Shown piece by piece: positions 41,660-50,506 of a stretch of 64,000 nt of DNA. Both the position numbers and the translations under genes were made by a program. Each line of letters starts with the position of its first letter. Within the stretch, counting starts at the first letter, position 1. The stretch is from Amycolatopsis anabasis (lineage in GTDB: Bacteria > Actinomycetota > Actinomycetes > Mycobacteriales > Pseudonocardiaceae): the NCBI RefSeq assembly GCF_009765355.1, contig NZ_VTHK01000024.1, positions 1-64,000 of the forward strand, in the 5' to 3' direction. Below the pieces are notes generated by a model. It had not been told where the DNA came from. It made no database searches and saw only the letters and a program-made list of their open reading frames with translations.

Positions 41660-42646
41660 TCACCCGCCGCCGGTGCTGCTCGGCGGCGGGGAGGGCGGCT
41701 CCGTGCCCGGCGGCGGGGTGGACTTCTTGATGCTGCCGGTCACCGGGGACAGCCCGGACCCGTCCGGCAGCTTCGCGCCGACCTTGCAGTTCACCTGGGT
41801 CGATCCGGCGTCCCAGCTCTCCTGCTCCCGCACGTCCCAGGTCAGGATCAGCTTCTGCGCGGAGAAGTCGTCTCCGCCGGTGTACTCCTGGACCGCCTTG
41901 AAACATTCGGTGTCCAGCCAGGCCTTCTGGTCGTCCTGCTTCGGATAACCGTTGGTGAACTTCGTCTTCAGGTCCAGCTCGCCGACGATCTCGTAGGCGT
42001 GCGGCTGGGTGCAGTCCACCGGATCGCCGACCGTCTTGCCGACCAGTGCCAGGCAGGTGCCGGGCTCCCAGATGTTGGCCTGCTTCTGGTCCTTCGCCGG
42101 TCCGGTCAGCGGTTGCAGCCCGCCGCCCGGCCCGGCCCACTGCAGCACGCAGCGCAGCTCGCGGGCCCCGTCGTTCCACTCCTCGTCGGCGGGACGCAGC
42201 GCGCTGACCGTCAGCTTGCCGTACGGGTCGAGCGGTTTGCCCAGGTACGTCTTCGCGCCGTCGGAGCACCGGGCCTGCGCGATCTCCCGCCACTTCGCCA
42301 CGTCCGGGGACGGCGCCCCGGGCGGGAACTGGTCGGCGATGTCGACCACCCCGGTCACCTCGAACAGGTGCTTCTCCGCGCACGGCACGGTGCGGATATC
42401 GCTCGCGTCCGGCTGGGTCCAGGTCAGGCAGCTGCCCGGCGGGGAGTGGAACGCGGCCTGCGCCTGTTCGGACATCTCCGCCCGGCCGCCGCCCGCGCCG
42501 CCCTTGGCGTCGTTGCCCCAGGAGAACGTGACGCTCAGCGAGAGCGCGAGGATCGCGCCGACGAACACACCCACCATCACCAGGCGGGTGCGCAGCGTGT
42601 TCTTCGCGGACCGGAACCGATCGAGGTCGACAGGCATCGACACCAT
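41660..42646 (-). CDS. Septum-formation family membrane protein
   Basis: About 328 residues: a short basic N-terminus, one transmembrane helix (about 23-43), then two copies of the septum-formation module, each with a Cys pair (GSCLTWTQ...VPCAEKHLFEV and GTCLAL...VDCTQPHAYEIVGEL), and a Pro-rich C-terminus. The family is actinobacterial and linked to septum formation by annotation; biochemical role unknown. Starts at ATG 42646 or 42637 are both possible. Divergent from the YgiB-like gene. Confidence 0.78.
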   Translation of the reverse strand: MVSMPVDLDRFRSAKNTLRTRLVMVGVFVGAILALSLSVTFSWGNDAKGGAGGGRAEMSEQAQAAFHSPPGSCLTWTQPDASDIRTVPCAEKHLFEVTGVVDIADQFPPGAPSPDVAKWREIAQARCSDGAKTYLGKPLDPYGKLTVSALRPADEEWNDGARELRCVLQWAGPGGGLQPLTGPAKDQKQANIWEPGTCLALVGKTVGDPVDCTQPHAYEIVGELDLKTKFTNGYPKQDDQKAWLDTECFKAVQEYTGGDDFSAQKLILTWDVREQESWDAGSTQVNCKVGAKLPDGSGLSPVTGSIKKSTPPPGTEPPSPPPSSTGGG

Positions 42647-42746
42647 GATGCCTGCGCCGCCCCACCTGAACACCCCGTGGGTGGATAGTGTGAAGTATGG
42701 GGCCGGTGGCTCAGGTTCGTGGTTGCCAGTGGTTACGGAGCGCGCG

Positions 42747-43355
42747 ATGACGGAAGACAACACCTCGGGGGAGCAGCAGCCTCCGGAGCAGCCCAGGCGC
42801 GGATCGATGCGTTTTCAGGACGCCGAGACGACCACGCCTCGCGAACCCACGCTCGCCGAACAGCGGGCGCGGCGCAAGGCCGAGGCCGAGGAACGCGACC
42901 GCGAGATCGCCGAGCAGCAGGCGCGGGCCGAGGCCGAGCGCAAGGCGTCCACCAAGCGCAAGGTGATGATCGGCAGTGGTGTCACCGTGGGCCTGGTCGG
43001 CCTGGTGGCCTCCTGGTACCTGGTGGGCATGCCCGAGGAGGTCCGGGCGGTCTGCACCGACGACAAGGGCACCGTGGCCCCGGACGAGAACTGCGACGAA
43101 GACTACTTGCGCAGTCACGGTGCCACCTACAACCCCACCACCGGGCTCTGGGTTCTCCCGCTCTTCATGGGCGGCGGCCAGTACCACTACAACTACGGCG
43201 GCACCGGCACGATCGGCAGCCGGGTTTCCGGCGGCACCTACGAGCGCCCGTCGAACGCCAACATCACCACCAACTCCGGCAAGACCGTGCAGCGCGGCGG
43301 CTTCGGCATCAGCGGCAAGAGCAGCACCGGCACCGGGAAGAGCGGAGGTTCCTAG
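42747..43355 (+). CDS. YgiB/YjfM-like (DUF1190-type) membrane protein
   Basis: A 202-residue protein: a charged, coiled-coil-prone cytoplasmic part (about 35-72, rich in Ala/Glu/Arg), one transmembrane helix at 73-93, then an exported region with two Cys (103, 116), an aromatic block GLWVLPLFMGGGQYHYNYG and a Gly/Ser-rich end with RGGFG. The last features match enterobacterial YgiB/YjfM. It is followed without a gap by a YgiC/YjfC homologue, the same order as in enterobacteria, which supports the assignment. Confidence 0.7.
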   Translation: MTEDNTSGEQQPPEQPRRGSMRFQDAETTTPREPTLAEQRARRKAEAEERDREIAEQQARAEAERKASTKRKVMIGSGVTVGLVGLVASWYLVGMPEEVRAVCTDDKGTVAPDENCDEDYLRSHGATYNPTTGLWVLPLFMGGGQYHYNYGGTGTIGSRVSGGTYERPSNANITTNSGKTVQRGGFGISGKSSTGTGKSGGS

Positions 43356-44522
43356 GTGCATCGGGAAACCAGCACCCCCAGGCGGGACTGGCAGCGGATC
43401 GTCGAGGAGCAGGGGCTGGTGTTCGGCACCCCGGCCCGCTACGGCTCCGGCCAGGACCGGCCCTACTGGGACGAATCGGTGCACTACGTGCTGCCGATGG
43501 ACGAGGTGCTCTCCGTAGAGGCGGACGTCGAGCTGCTGCATTCGATGTGCCTGGAAGCCGTCGACAACGTCGTGCTGACCGAGCGGTACGCCGCGTTCGG
43601 CATCCCGGAATGGGTGTGGCCGCACATCGCCGAGTCCTGGCGGCGGCGCGATCCGCACGTCTACGGGCGCTTCGACCTGCGCTACGACGGCAAGAGCCCG
43701 GCGAAGCTGCTGGAGTACAACGCCGACACCCCGACCTCGCTGCTCGAGGCGGCGGTGCTGCAGTGGCACTGGAAGACCGAGGTGTTCCCGGACGACGACC
43801 AGTGGAACTCCATCCACGAGAAGCTGGTCGAGCGCTGGGCCGAGGTCGGCGACCTGCTCCCGTCGAAGGAGCTGCACTTCAGCTGGTCCACCGCCGACCC
43901 GACCGGCGAGGACCACATCACCACGTCCTACCTGCAGGAGACCGCGGCCGAGGGGGGCCTGGACACGGTCGGCCTGGCGATCGAGGAGATCGGCTGGGAT
44001 CCGCTGCTCAAGCGGTTCGTCGACCTCGAAGAGGCCCCGATGAACACGGTGGTGAAGCTGTACCCGTGGGAATGGGTGGTCGACGAGGAGTTCGGCCGGT
44101 ACGCGGTCGAATCCCTGCCCAAGACGCTGTGGGTCGAGCCACTGTGGAAGATGCTGCTGTCCAACAAGGCGCTGCTGGCGATCCTGTGGGAGAACTACCC
44201 CGGCCACCCGAACCTGCTCCCCGCGTTCCTGGACGATCCGGGCCTGCTCACCGAATACGTCCGCAAGCCGAAGCTGGGGCGTGAGGGCGCGAACGTGCAG
44301 ATCGTCGCGCCCGGCTACGAGACCCAGACCGGCGGCGTCTACGGCGCGGAAGGCTTCATCTACCAGGCGTTCGACCCGCTGCCCGAGTTCGACGGCTTCC
44401 GCCCCGCGCTGGGCGCCTGGGTCGTCGGCGACAACGCCGCCGGGCTCGGCATCCGGGAAACCGCCGGGCTGGTCACCGACGACGGCGCCGCGTTCGTCCC
44501 CCACCGCATCCCCGAGTCGTGA
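43356..44522 (+). CDS. Glutathionylspermidine-synthase-like ATP-grasp ligase (YgiC/YjfC)
   Basis: A 388-residue protein, the size of E. coli YgiC, with its hallmark blocks: LLEYNADTPTSLLEAA near 110, KLYPWEW near 228, SNKALLAILWENYPGHPNLLPA near 262 and KPKLGREGANV near 303. These form an ATP-grasp carboxylate-amine ligase. Actinobacteria generally use mycothiol instead of glutathione, so the name should not be taken as its substrate; a peptide or polyamine acceptor is possible. GTG start with GGAGG upstream, directly after the YgiB-like stop. Confidence 0.9.
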   Translation: MHRETSTPRRDWQRIVEEQGLVFGTPARYGSGQDRPYWDESVHYVLPMDEVLSVEADVELLHSMCLEAVDNVVLTERYAAFGIPEWVWPHIAESWRRRDPHVYGRFDLRYDGKSPAKLLEYNADTPTSLLEAAVLQWHWKTEVFPDDDQWNSIHEKLVERWAEVGDLLPSKELHFSWSTADPTGEDHITTSYLQETAAEGGLDTVGLAIEEIGWDPLLKRFVDLEEAPMNTVVKLYPWEWVVDEEFGRYAVESLPKTLWVEPLWKMLLSNKALLAILWENYPGHPNLLPAFLDDPGLLTEYVRKPKLGREGANVQIVAPGYETQTGGVYGAEGFIYQAFDPLPEFDGFRPALGAWVVGDNAAGLGIRETAGLVTDDGAAFVPHRIPES

Positions 44523-44583
44523 TAGAAGGCGCGCAACCGGCAGAATTCGGGCGCGATCACACTCGACCTCTGGGAGCACTCCA

Positions 44584-45036
44584 ATGACGACGACCCTCGC
44601 GTTGTCCGACACCTTCGGTTCCGACCTCGTCAAGGGGATCGGCGCGATCCTGCTCTACGGCGTCATCGGGCTGCTGCTGATGCTGCTCGGCTTCTACGCG
44701 ATCGACTGGACCACCCCGGGCAAACTGTCCGATCTGGTCCGCCGGGGCCTGCCGAACGCGGTGATCGTGACCGCCTCCGGGCTGCTGTCGATGGCGTTCA
44801 TCGTGGTCGTGGCGATCTTCAACTCGGCGAGCGACCTCACCGAGGGCCTGATCACCTCGCTGGTCTACGGCCTCCTCGGGATCGTGGTGCAGGTGCTGGC
44901 GGTGCGGCTGCTGGAGTGGGCGACCCGGATCGATGTGGGCTCCACCATCGAGAGCGAGAAGTTCGCTCCGGCCAGCGTCGTCGTCGCCGCGGCGCACCTC
45001 GCCCTCGGTCTGGTGGTCGCGGTCGGCATCTCCTGA
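44584..45036 (+). CDS. DUF350 membrane protein (YjfL-like)
   Basis: A 150-residue protein with four transmembrane helices arranged as two DUF350 repeats (GAILLYGVIGLLLMLLGFYAID and the second unit from VYGLLGIVVQVLAVRLLEW). DUF350 proteins accompany the YgiC/YjfC ligase in several phyla and are of unknown function. ATG start after GGGAG, 61 bases behind the ligase. The three genes form one unit in the same direction. Confidence 0.85.
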   Translation: MTTTLALSDTFGSDLVKGIGAILLYGVIGLLLMLLGFYAIDWTTPGKLSDLVRRGLPNAVIVTASGLLSMAFIVVVAIFNSASDLTEGLITSLVYGLLGIVVQVLAVRLLEWATRIDVGSTIESEKFAPASVVVAAAHLALGLVVAVGIS

Positions 45037-45053
45037 CCACTAGCCTTCAAGGT

Positions 45054-45959
45054 GTGCGCCTGCTCAGGACACCGGAGGACCGGTTCGCAGACCTGCCCGA
45101 GTTCGATTTCGACCAGCGCTACGCGGAAATCGACGATCCGCACGGCGGTGTGATCAGAATCGGCTACCTCGAGGCGGGCCCGGCGGACGGAAGACCGGTC
45201 CTGCTGCTGCACGGCGAGCCCACCTGGTCCTACCTCTACCGCGGCCTGCTGGCCCCGCTCGCCGCGGCCGGGCTGCGCGCCATCGCGCCGGACCTGGTCG
45301 GGTTCGGGCGCTCCGACAAACCCGCCGAGATCGCCGACCACACCTACGCGCGGCACGTGGAGTGGATGCGCTCGCTCGCGTTCGACGTGCTGGACCTGCG
45401 CGAGGTCACCCTGGTCGGCCAGGACTGGGGCGGGCTGATCGGACTGCGGCTGGTCGCCGAGCACCCGGACCGGTTCGCCCGGGTCGTGGCCGCCAACACC
45501 GGCCTGCCGACCGGCGACCAGGAAATGCCGAAGGTGTGGTGGGCCTTCCACGACACCGTGGAGAGCGTGCAGGTCATGGACATCGGCCGGTTCGTCCAGT
45601 CCGGCTGCCGGACCGAACTCGCGCCGGGGGTGCGGGCGGCCTACGACGCGCCGTTCCCGAACGAGATGTACAAGGCGGGCCCGCGGGCCATGCCGGGACT
45701 GGTGCCGACCAGCCCGGACGATCCGGCCACCCCGGCCAACCGGGCCGCGTGGCAGGCCCTGGGCAAGCTGGACATCCCGTTCCTCTGCGCGTTCTCCGAC
45801 GGCGACCCGATCACCGGACCGATGGAACCGGTGCTGCGCGGCGCCATGCCCGGTGCGGCGGCGCTGACCCATCCGACCATCGCGAACGCGGGTCACTTCC
45901 TGCAGGAGGACGCGGGAGCCGAGCTCGCCCGGGTCGTCGCCGAGTTCGCTTCCCGGTAA
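45054..45959 (+). CDS. Haloalkane dehalogenase (HLD-I type)
   Basis: A 301-residue alpha/beta hydrolase. The nucleophile Asp124 is in VGQDWGG with the halide-binding Trp125; the oxyanion/second halide region is HGEPTW at 53-58; the catalytic His281 is in NAGHFLQED, and an acidic residue lies near 251. It hydrolyses carbon-halogen bonds to alcohols. The Glu in HGEPTW suggests the subfamily of DhlA/DhmA. GTG start with a weak site, 17 bases after the DUF350 gene. The natural substrate is unknown. Confidence 0.88.
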   Translation: MRLLRTPEDRFADLPEFDFDQRYAEIDDPHGGVIRIGYLEAGPADGRPVLLLHGEPTWSYLYRGLLAPLAAAGLRAIAPDLVGFGRSDKPAEIADHTYARHVEWMRSLAFDVLDLREVTLVGQDWGGLIGLRLVAEHPDRFARVVAANTGLPTGDQEMPKVWWAFHDTVESVQVMDIGRFVQSGCRTELAPGVRAAYDAPFPNEMYKAGPRAMPGLVPTSPDDPATPANRAAWQALGKLDIPFLCAFSDGDPITGPMEPVLRGAMPGAAALTHPTIANAGHFLQEDAGAELARVVAEFASR

Positions 45960-46010
45960 CTCCGAAACTGGTTCGAGGGCGGAACCGGGCGGCGACTACG
46001 CTCTGGGATC

Positions 46011-47276
46011 GTGATTGACCCCAGGACTCTGCGCGAAGACCCGGATGCCGTGCGCGCCTCGCAGCGCACCCGCGGCGAAGACGAGGGTGCGGTCGACAAG
46101 CTGCTCGCCCTCGACGCCCGGCGCAGGTCCGCGATTTCCACCGCCGACACCCTGCGCGCCGAGCAGAAGCAGCTCGGCAAGCAGATCGGCAAGGCTTCCG
46201 GCGACGAGCGCGAGGCCCTGCTCGCCCGTGGCAAGGAGCTGGCCGCGCAGGTCAAGGCGGCCGAGGCCGATCAGGCGCAGGCCGAGGAGGAGTTCACCGA
46301 ACTGCACCGGCGGCTGCCGAACCTGGTCCACCCGGACGTCCCGCCCGGCGGGGAGGACGACTTCGCCGTGCTCAAGCACGTCGGCACGCCCCGCGAGTTC
46401 GACTTCACCCCCCGCGACCACCTCGAGCTGCTCGAGGGGCTCGGCGGGGTGGACATGGAACGCGGCGCGAAGGTGTCCGGCTCGCGATTCTACTTCCTCA
46501 CCGGCGTGGGCGCGCAGCTGCAGCTCGCGCTGCTGAACATGGCCGCCGCGCAGGCCGCCGAGAACGGTTTCACGCTGATGATCACGCCGTCGCTGGTGCG
46601 GCCGGAGATCATGCAGGGCACCGGCTTCCTCGGCGCGCACTCGTCCGAGGTGTACCGCCTGGCCGACGACGACCTGTACCTGGTCGGCACCTCGGAGGTG
46701 CCGCTCGCCGGGTACCACGCCGACGAGATCCTCGACCTGAGCGGCGGCCCGAAGCGGTACGCGGGCTGGTCGTCGTGCTACCGGCGCGAGGCCGGGTCGT
46801 ACGGCAAGGACACCCGCGGGATCATCCGCGTGCACCAGTTCGACAAGGTCGAGATGTTCACCTTCTGCCGCCCGGAGGAGGCCGAGGCCGAGCACGCCCG
46901 GCTGCTGGACTGGGAAGAGCAGATGCTGGCCAAGATCGACGTGCCGTACCGGGTGATCGACACCGCGGGCGGCGATCTGGGCACCTCCGCCGCGCGCAAG
47001 TTCGACTCGGAGGCGTGGGTCCCCACCCAGCAGGCCTACCGCGAACTCACCTCGACCTCGAACTGCACCACGTTCCAGGCCCGCCGCTTGGGCGTGCGGT
47101 ACCGGGACGAGAACGGCAAACCGCAGATCGCGGCCACGCTGAACGGCACCCTCGCGACCACCCGCTGGATCGTGGCGATCGTGGAGAACCACCAGCTCGA
47201 AGACGGTTCGGTGCGGGTGCCCGAGGCGCTACGCCCCTATCTCGGTGGGCGCGAGGTCCTCGCCCGCGTCGAATAG
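46011..47276 (+). CDS. serS: Seryl-tRNA synthetase
   Basis: A 421-residue class II synthetase. The N-terminal coiled-coil arm (about 30-105) is followed by the catalytic core with motif 2 (SSCYRREAGSYGKDTRGIIRVHQF near 263) and motif 3 (TLNGTLATTRWIVAIVENHQ near 381). It charges tRNA-Ser and tRNA-Sec where present. GTG start. The 3' end overlaps the convergent racemase-like gene by 48 bases. Confidence 0.96.
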   Translation: MIDPRTLREDPDAVRASQRTRGEDEGAVDKLLALDARRRSAISTADTLRAEQKQLGKQIGKASGDEREALLARGKELAAQVKAAEADQAQAEEEFTELHRRLPNLVHPDVPPGGEDDFAVLKHVGTPREFDFTPRDHLELLEGLGGVDMERGAKVSGSRFYFLTGVGAQLQLALLNMAAAQAAENGFTLMITPSLVRPEIMQGTGFLGAHSSEVYRLADDDLYLVGTSEVPLAGYHADEILDLSGGPKRYAGWSSCYRREAGSYGKDTRGIIRVHQFDKVEMFTFCRPEEAEAEHARLLDWEEQMLAKIDVPYRVIDTAGGDLGTSAARKFDSEAWVPTQQAYRELTSTSNCTTFQARRLGVRYRDENGKPQIAATLNGTLATTRWIVAIVENHQLEDGSVRVPEALRPYLGGREVLARVE

Positions 47277-47993
47277 GCGTTGCGCGGCGGCGCCGGTGAC
47301 CCCGGCCAGGCGCAGAGCGGCCCACATGGTCACCTGGTTCGCGGTGATCACCGGGATGCCCAGCCGCGCCTCGAGCGGGCCGATCAGATCGTAGGTCGGC
47401 ACGTTCGTGCAGCTCACGAACAGCGCGTCGGCGCCGGTGAGGTCCATTTCCGCGGCCGCGGCCACGACCTGCGCGTAGGTGGTCTTCCAGATCCCGCCCA
47501 ACAGGCCCAGGCCCAGGCTCGAGCAGGTGCGGATGCCGTGCTCGGCGAGGAACCGCACCAGGCGATCGGTCACCTCGTCCACGTACGGGGTGATCACCGC
47601 GAGCCGCCGGACGCCGAGCGCGTCGCAGGCCCGCACCAGCGCGCCGGAGGTGGTCACCGCGGCGGGCGCGCCGGCGTCCAGCATGCCCGCGACCAGCGCG
47701 GCCTCCCCCGAGGAGCCGTCCACGAAACTGCCCGAGGTGCAGGCGTAGGCCACCACGCTGGGCTCGGGCACGAGCACGTCCCGGGTCGCGCGGCGCACGC
47801 CGTGCGGGTTGCCCAGGGCCGCGGCCAGCCGCACGGTGACCGGGTCCGGCAGGTAGGGCAGCCGGGTGGTGTGCAGCGTGACGTGGTGCGGGATCCAGCG
47901 CCAGAGTTCGCGGTCCAGCGCGAAGTCGAACGGCGCGACCACGCCGATGCCGGTCTGGTCGCCGGTGTCCGCCTGGAACAAGTTGTTGATCAT
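47229..47993 (-). CDS. Asp/Glu racemase / maleate isomerase family enzyme
   Basis: A 254-residue protein with the two active-site cysteines of the family: Cys85 in AYACTSGSF and Cys195 in FVSCTNVPT. The layout resembles maleate cis-trans isomerase and arylmalonate decarboxylase rather than amino-acid racemase. The ATG at 47993 has a GAGGAG site; an open frame runs to 48080. No partner genes indicate a substrate. Its last 16 codons lie over the 3' end of serS. Confidence 0.85.
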   Translation of the reverse strand: MINNLFQADTGDQTGIGVVAPFDFALDRELWRWIPHHVTLHTTRLPYLPDPVTVRLAAALGNPHGVRRATRDVLVPEPSVVAYACTSGSFVDGSSGEAALVAGMLDAGAPAAVTTSGALVRACDALGVRRLAVITPYVDEVTDRLVRFLAEHGIRTCSSLGLGLLGGIWKTTYAQVVAAAAEMDLTGADALFVSCTNVPTYDLIGPLEARLGIPVITANQVTMWAALRLAGVTGAAAQRLFDAGEDLAPTEIGA

Positions 47994-48191
47994 CGCGCCG
48001 CTCCTCGCTGCCCGGTGGGCACCACCGGGTACCGGACACGCTAAGTTCGCAGGCGCTGAACTGCGAAGATGTGCCCGCAAGGCTTCACCGGCTCCTAACG
48101 CGACTTAACGCGCCGGAGAAGAACGGGCCGGGACGCGGGTGATTTCGGTAATCCGGCGGCAACAACGTGCCGGGGAGGGGAGAATCGGGCG

Positions 48192-49208
48192 GTGACCCGA
48201 GGCAAGTACCTAGTGGCCGTGGTGCTGGCCGCGGCGAGCCTGCTCGGCGGCTGCGCCAGCACGGTGGCCGGAAGCGCGCAGCCGATCCCGGGGCAGGGGC
48301 CGGTCAAACCACCGGTCGATCCGAACGACCCGTGCGGGCTGCTCACTCCGGAACAGGCGGCCCACCTCGATCTCAAGGAACAGGGCGAACCCCAGAAGGC
48401 GAACCCGAAGCAGCGGGTCCCGCCCGGCTGCCGCTGGCGGGCGAAGGACGAGGACGCCAAACCGTACGCCGGGGTGAGCCTCGTCTACAGCGTCGACCAG
48501 TCGCTCGAGGAGTACGAGGGCGGCAACGGGGCCGCGCCGATCGAGGAGGTGGAGATCGGCGGCCTCAAGTGGGCGCGCTATCCCGCGTTCCTCGGCGACG
48601 ACTACTGCGACCTCGGAGTGAAGCTGTCGGACGTCTCGTTCGTCATGATCTCCAGCGAGAACGACGAGGACAAGGCGAAGGCCTGCGACGAGGCGAAGGC
48701 GGCCGCGCCGTTCGTGTCCTCCCACCTGCCCGGCGGGGCCCCGGCGCCGCGGATCACGCCCAAACCCACCCCGCCGCCGAGCCCGCTCGCCGGGGTCGAA
48801 CCGTGCGCGCTGATGAAGCCGGACCAGCTCACCCAGCTCAAGTACCGGACCAACGGCGAGGCGACCGGGCAGGGCCGCAAGGGCGGCTCCGCCACCCCGC
48901 CGGGGTGCCAGTGGGAGGCGGCCGAAGGCAACGAGTTCCAGATGCTGTACGTCTCGGTCGCGACCGACAAATCGGCCGAGGACGTGGCCTACGGCGACAC
49001 CCCGGACGAGCAGGTCCAGGCCGGGAACCGCAACTGGGGACTGTTCGCCGACGCCAACGGCATCAAGGGCAGCTGCATGGCGATCGCCGGCTTCGGCGAA
49101 GAGTCCTCGGTCAAGATCACCAACGGCAACATCAAGGACCCCGCCAAGGGCTGCGACGTGCTCCGGCAGGCGATCCCGATGGTCAACGGCAACCTGCCGC
49201 AGGGCTGA
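48192..49208 (+). CDS. DUF3558 lipoprotein with two domains
   Basis: A 338-residue lipoprotein (lipobox LLGGC, Cys21) with a tandem pair of DUF3558-type domains: the first begins DPCGLLTPEQA near 45, the second EPCALMKPDQL near 203. Each has the PGCRW/PGCQW motif and extra Cys residues that can pair. A Pro-rich linker joins them. DUF3558 proteins are secreted actinobacterial lipoproteins of unknown role. It is convergent with the LhgO gene. Confidence 0.85.
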   Translation: MTRGKYLVAVVLAAASLLGGCASTVAGSAQPIPGQGPVKPPVDPNDPCGLLTPEQAAHLDLKEQGEPQKANPKQRVPPGCRWRAKDEDAKPYAGVSLVYSVDQSLEEYEGGNGAAPIEEVEIGGLKWARYPAFLGDDYCDLGVKLSDVSFVMISSENDEDKAKACDEAKAAAPFVSSHLPGGAPAPRITPKPTPPPSPLAGVEPCALMKPDQLTQLKYRTNGEATGQGRKGGSATPPGCQWEAAEGNEFQMLYVSVATDKSAEDVAYGDTPDEQVQAGNRNWGLFADANGIKGSCMAIAGFGEESSVKITNGNIKDPAKGCDVLRQAIPMVNGNLPQG

Positions 49209-49215
49209 GCCCCGG

Positions 49216-50394
49216 TCAGACCGCGTCGGCCACGTGCTTCGCGATCTCCAGGGCGCTGGTCGCGGCCGGGGAGGGCGCGTTGAGCACGTGCACCTGGTTC
49301 GGCGCGGTCTCGATGAGGAAGTCGTCGACCAGCGAGCCGTCCGGGAGCAGCGCCTGCGCCCGCACGCCCGAGCCGTGGCGCACGATGTCCTCGGGCCGCA
49401 CGGCCGGGACCAGCCGGGCCAGGCTCGCCGCGAACCGGCGCTTGGAGAACGAGCGCCGGACCTCGTCCAGGCCGGTCGGGAAGGCGTACTTGCGGGCGAG
49501 CCGCCACGCGCCGGAGAACCGCGCGACCTCGGCCAGATCGGCCGGGGAGACATCGGCCCACCGGTAGCCCTCGCGGCGCAGCGCGAGCACCGCGTTCGGT
49601 CCCGCGTGCACGCTGCCGTCGAGCATGCGGGTCAGGTGGACGCCGAGGAACGGCAGCGTCGGATCGGGCACCGGGTAGATCAGCCCGCGCACCAGGCCCC
49701 GCCGCTCGGGGCGCAGTTCGTAGTACTCGCCGCGGAACGGCACGATCCGGGCCCGCGGCGTCAGCCCGGCCAGCCGCGCGACCCGGTCGGAATGCAGCCC
49801 GGCGCAGTTGACCAGCGCGTCGAACCGGAGCACCTCGCTCCCGGTGGCGATTTCCACGCCACCGGCCGACCCGGCGCGAATGCCGAGCGCGGGCGTGTTG
49901 AGCCGCAGCTCGGCGCCCTTTGCTTCGAGCAGGCCGACCAGTGCCGCGCAGACCCCCGGGAAGTCGATGATCCCGGTGGACTCGACCCGCAGCGCCCGCA
50001 CGCAGGCGACCTCGGGCTCGTACTCGAGCGCCTCTTCCCGGCTGATCAGCTTCGCCGGAACCCCGTTGGCCTCGGCCCGCTCGGCGAGCACGTTCAGCGC
50101 GGGCAGCTCGCTCTCGTCGGTGGCCACGACCAGCTTGCCGCAGACCTCGACCCCCACCCCGTGCTCCCGGGCGAAGTCCACAATGGACCGGTTACCGGCG
50201 ACCGACATGCGGGCCTTGAACGAACCGGGCTTGTAGTACAGCCCGGCGTGCACCACGTTGGAGTTGTGCCCGGTCTGGTGGGCGGCCCAGTGGTCTTCCT
50301 TCTCCAGCACGGTGACCGCCGCGCCGCGCCTGGTCAGCTCCCAGGCCACCGCGAGCCCCACGATTCCGCCGCCGATCACCACAACTCTGCGCAC
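49216..50394 (-). CDS. lhgO: L-2-hydroxyglutarate oxidase
   Basis: A 392-residue FAD-dependent oxidoreductase of the DAO family. The dinucleotide-binding motif VVIGGGIVGLAVAWEL is at residues 4-19 and the FAD-proximal segment HQTGHNSNVVHAGLYY at about 47-62 is typical of LhgO/L2HGDH. It oxidises L-2-hydroxyglutarate to 2-oxoglutarate with electrons going to the quinone pool or oxygen. The GTG at 50394 places the Rossmann motif correctly; the open frame to 50508 crosses a repeat. Confidence 0.9.
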   Translation of the reverse strand: MRRVVVIGGGIVGLAVAWELTRRGAAVTVLEKEDHWAAHQTGHNSNVVHAGLYYKPGSFKARMSVAGNRSIVDFAREHGVGVEVCGKLVVATDESELPALNVLAERAEANGVPAKLISREEALEYEPEVACVRALRVESTGIIDFPGVCAALVGLLEAKGAELRLNTPALGIRAGSAGGVEIATGSEVLRFDALVNCAGLHSDRVARLAGLTPRARIVPFRGEYYELRPERRGLVRGLIYPVPDPTLPFLGVHLTRMLDGSVHAGPNAVLALRREGYRWADVSPADLAEVARFSGAWRLARKYAFPTGLDEVRRSFSKRRFAASLARLVPAVRPEDIVRHGSGVRAQALLPDGSLVDDFLIETAPNQVHVLNAPSPAATSALEIAKHVADAV

Positions 50395-50450
50395 GGACGA
50401 TGAGCGTAGCCGCCCCACCACTGTGACTCCCGACGCGGCCGATCTCACCT

Positions 50451-50506
50451 CGCGAGTCCCCCGTTCCCGTCGCGCGAGTCCCCGTTCCGGCCCGCTCGCG
50501 CGAGTC
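50451..50506. repeat. Short tandem repeat between two minus-strand genes
   Basis: CGCGAGTC recurs three times (50451, 50473 and 50499); the first two continue as CCCCGTTCC with one length difference. It lies between lhgO and the HTH-TPR gene. Confidence 0.6.

Noticed and set aside
43356..44522. Naming the ATP-grasp gene as a true glutathionylspermidine synthase
   Set aside because: It lacks the amidase domain of Gsp and matches YgiC/YjfC; the likely host uses mycothiol, so the substrate is unproven.
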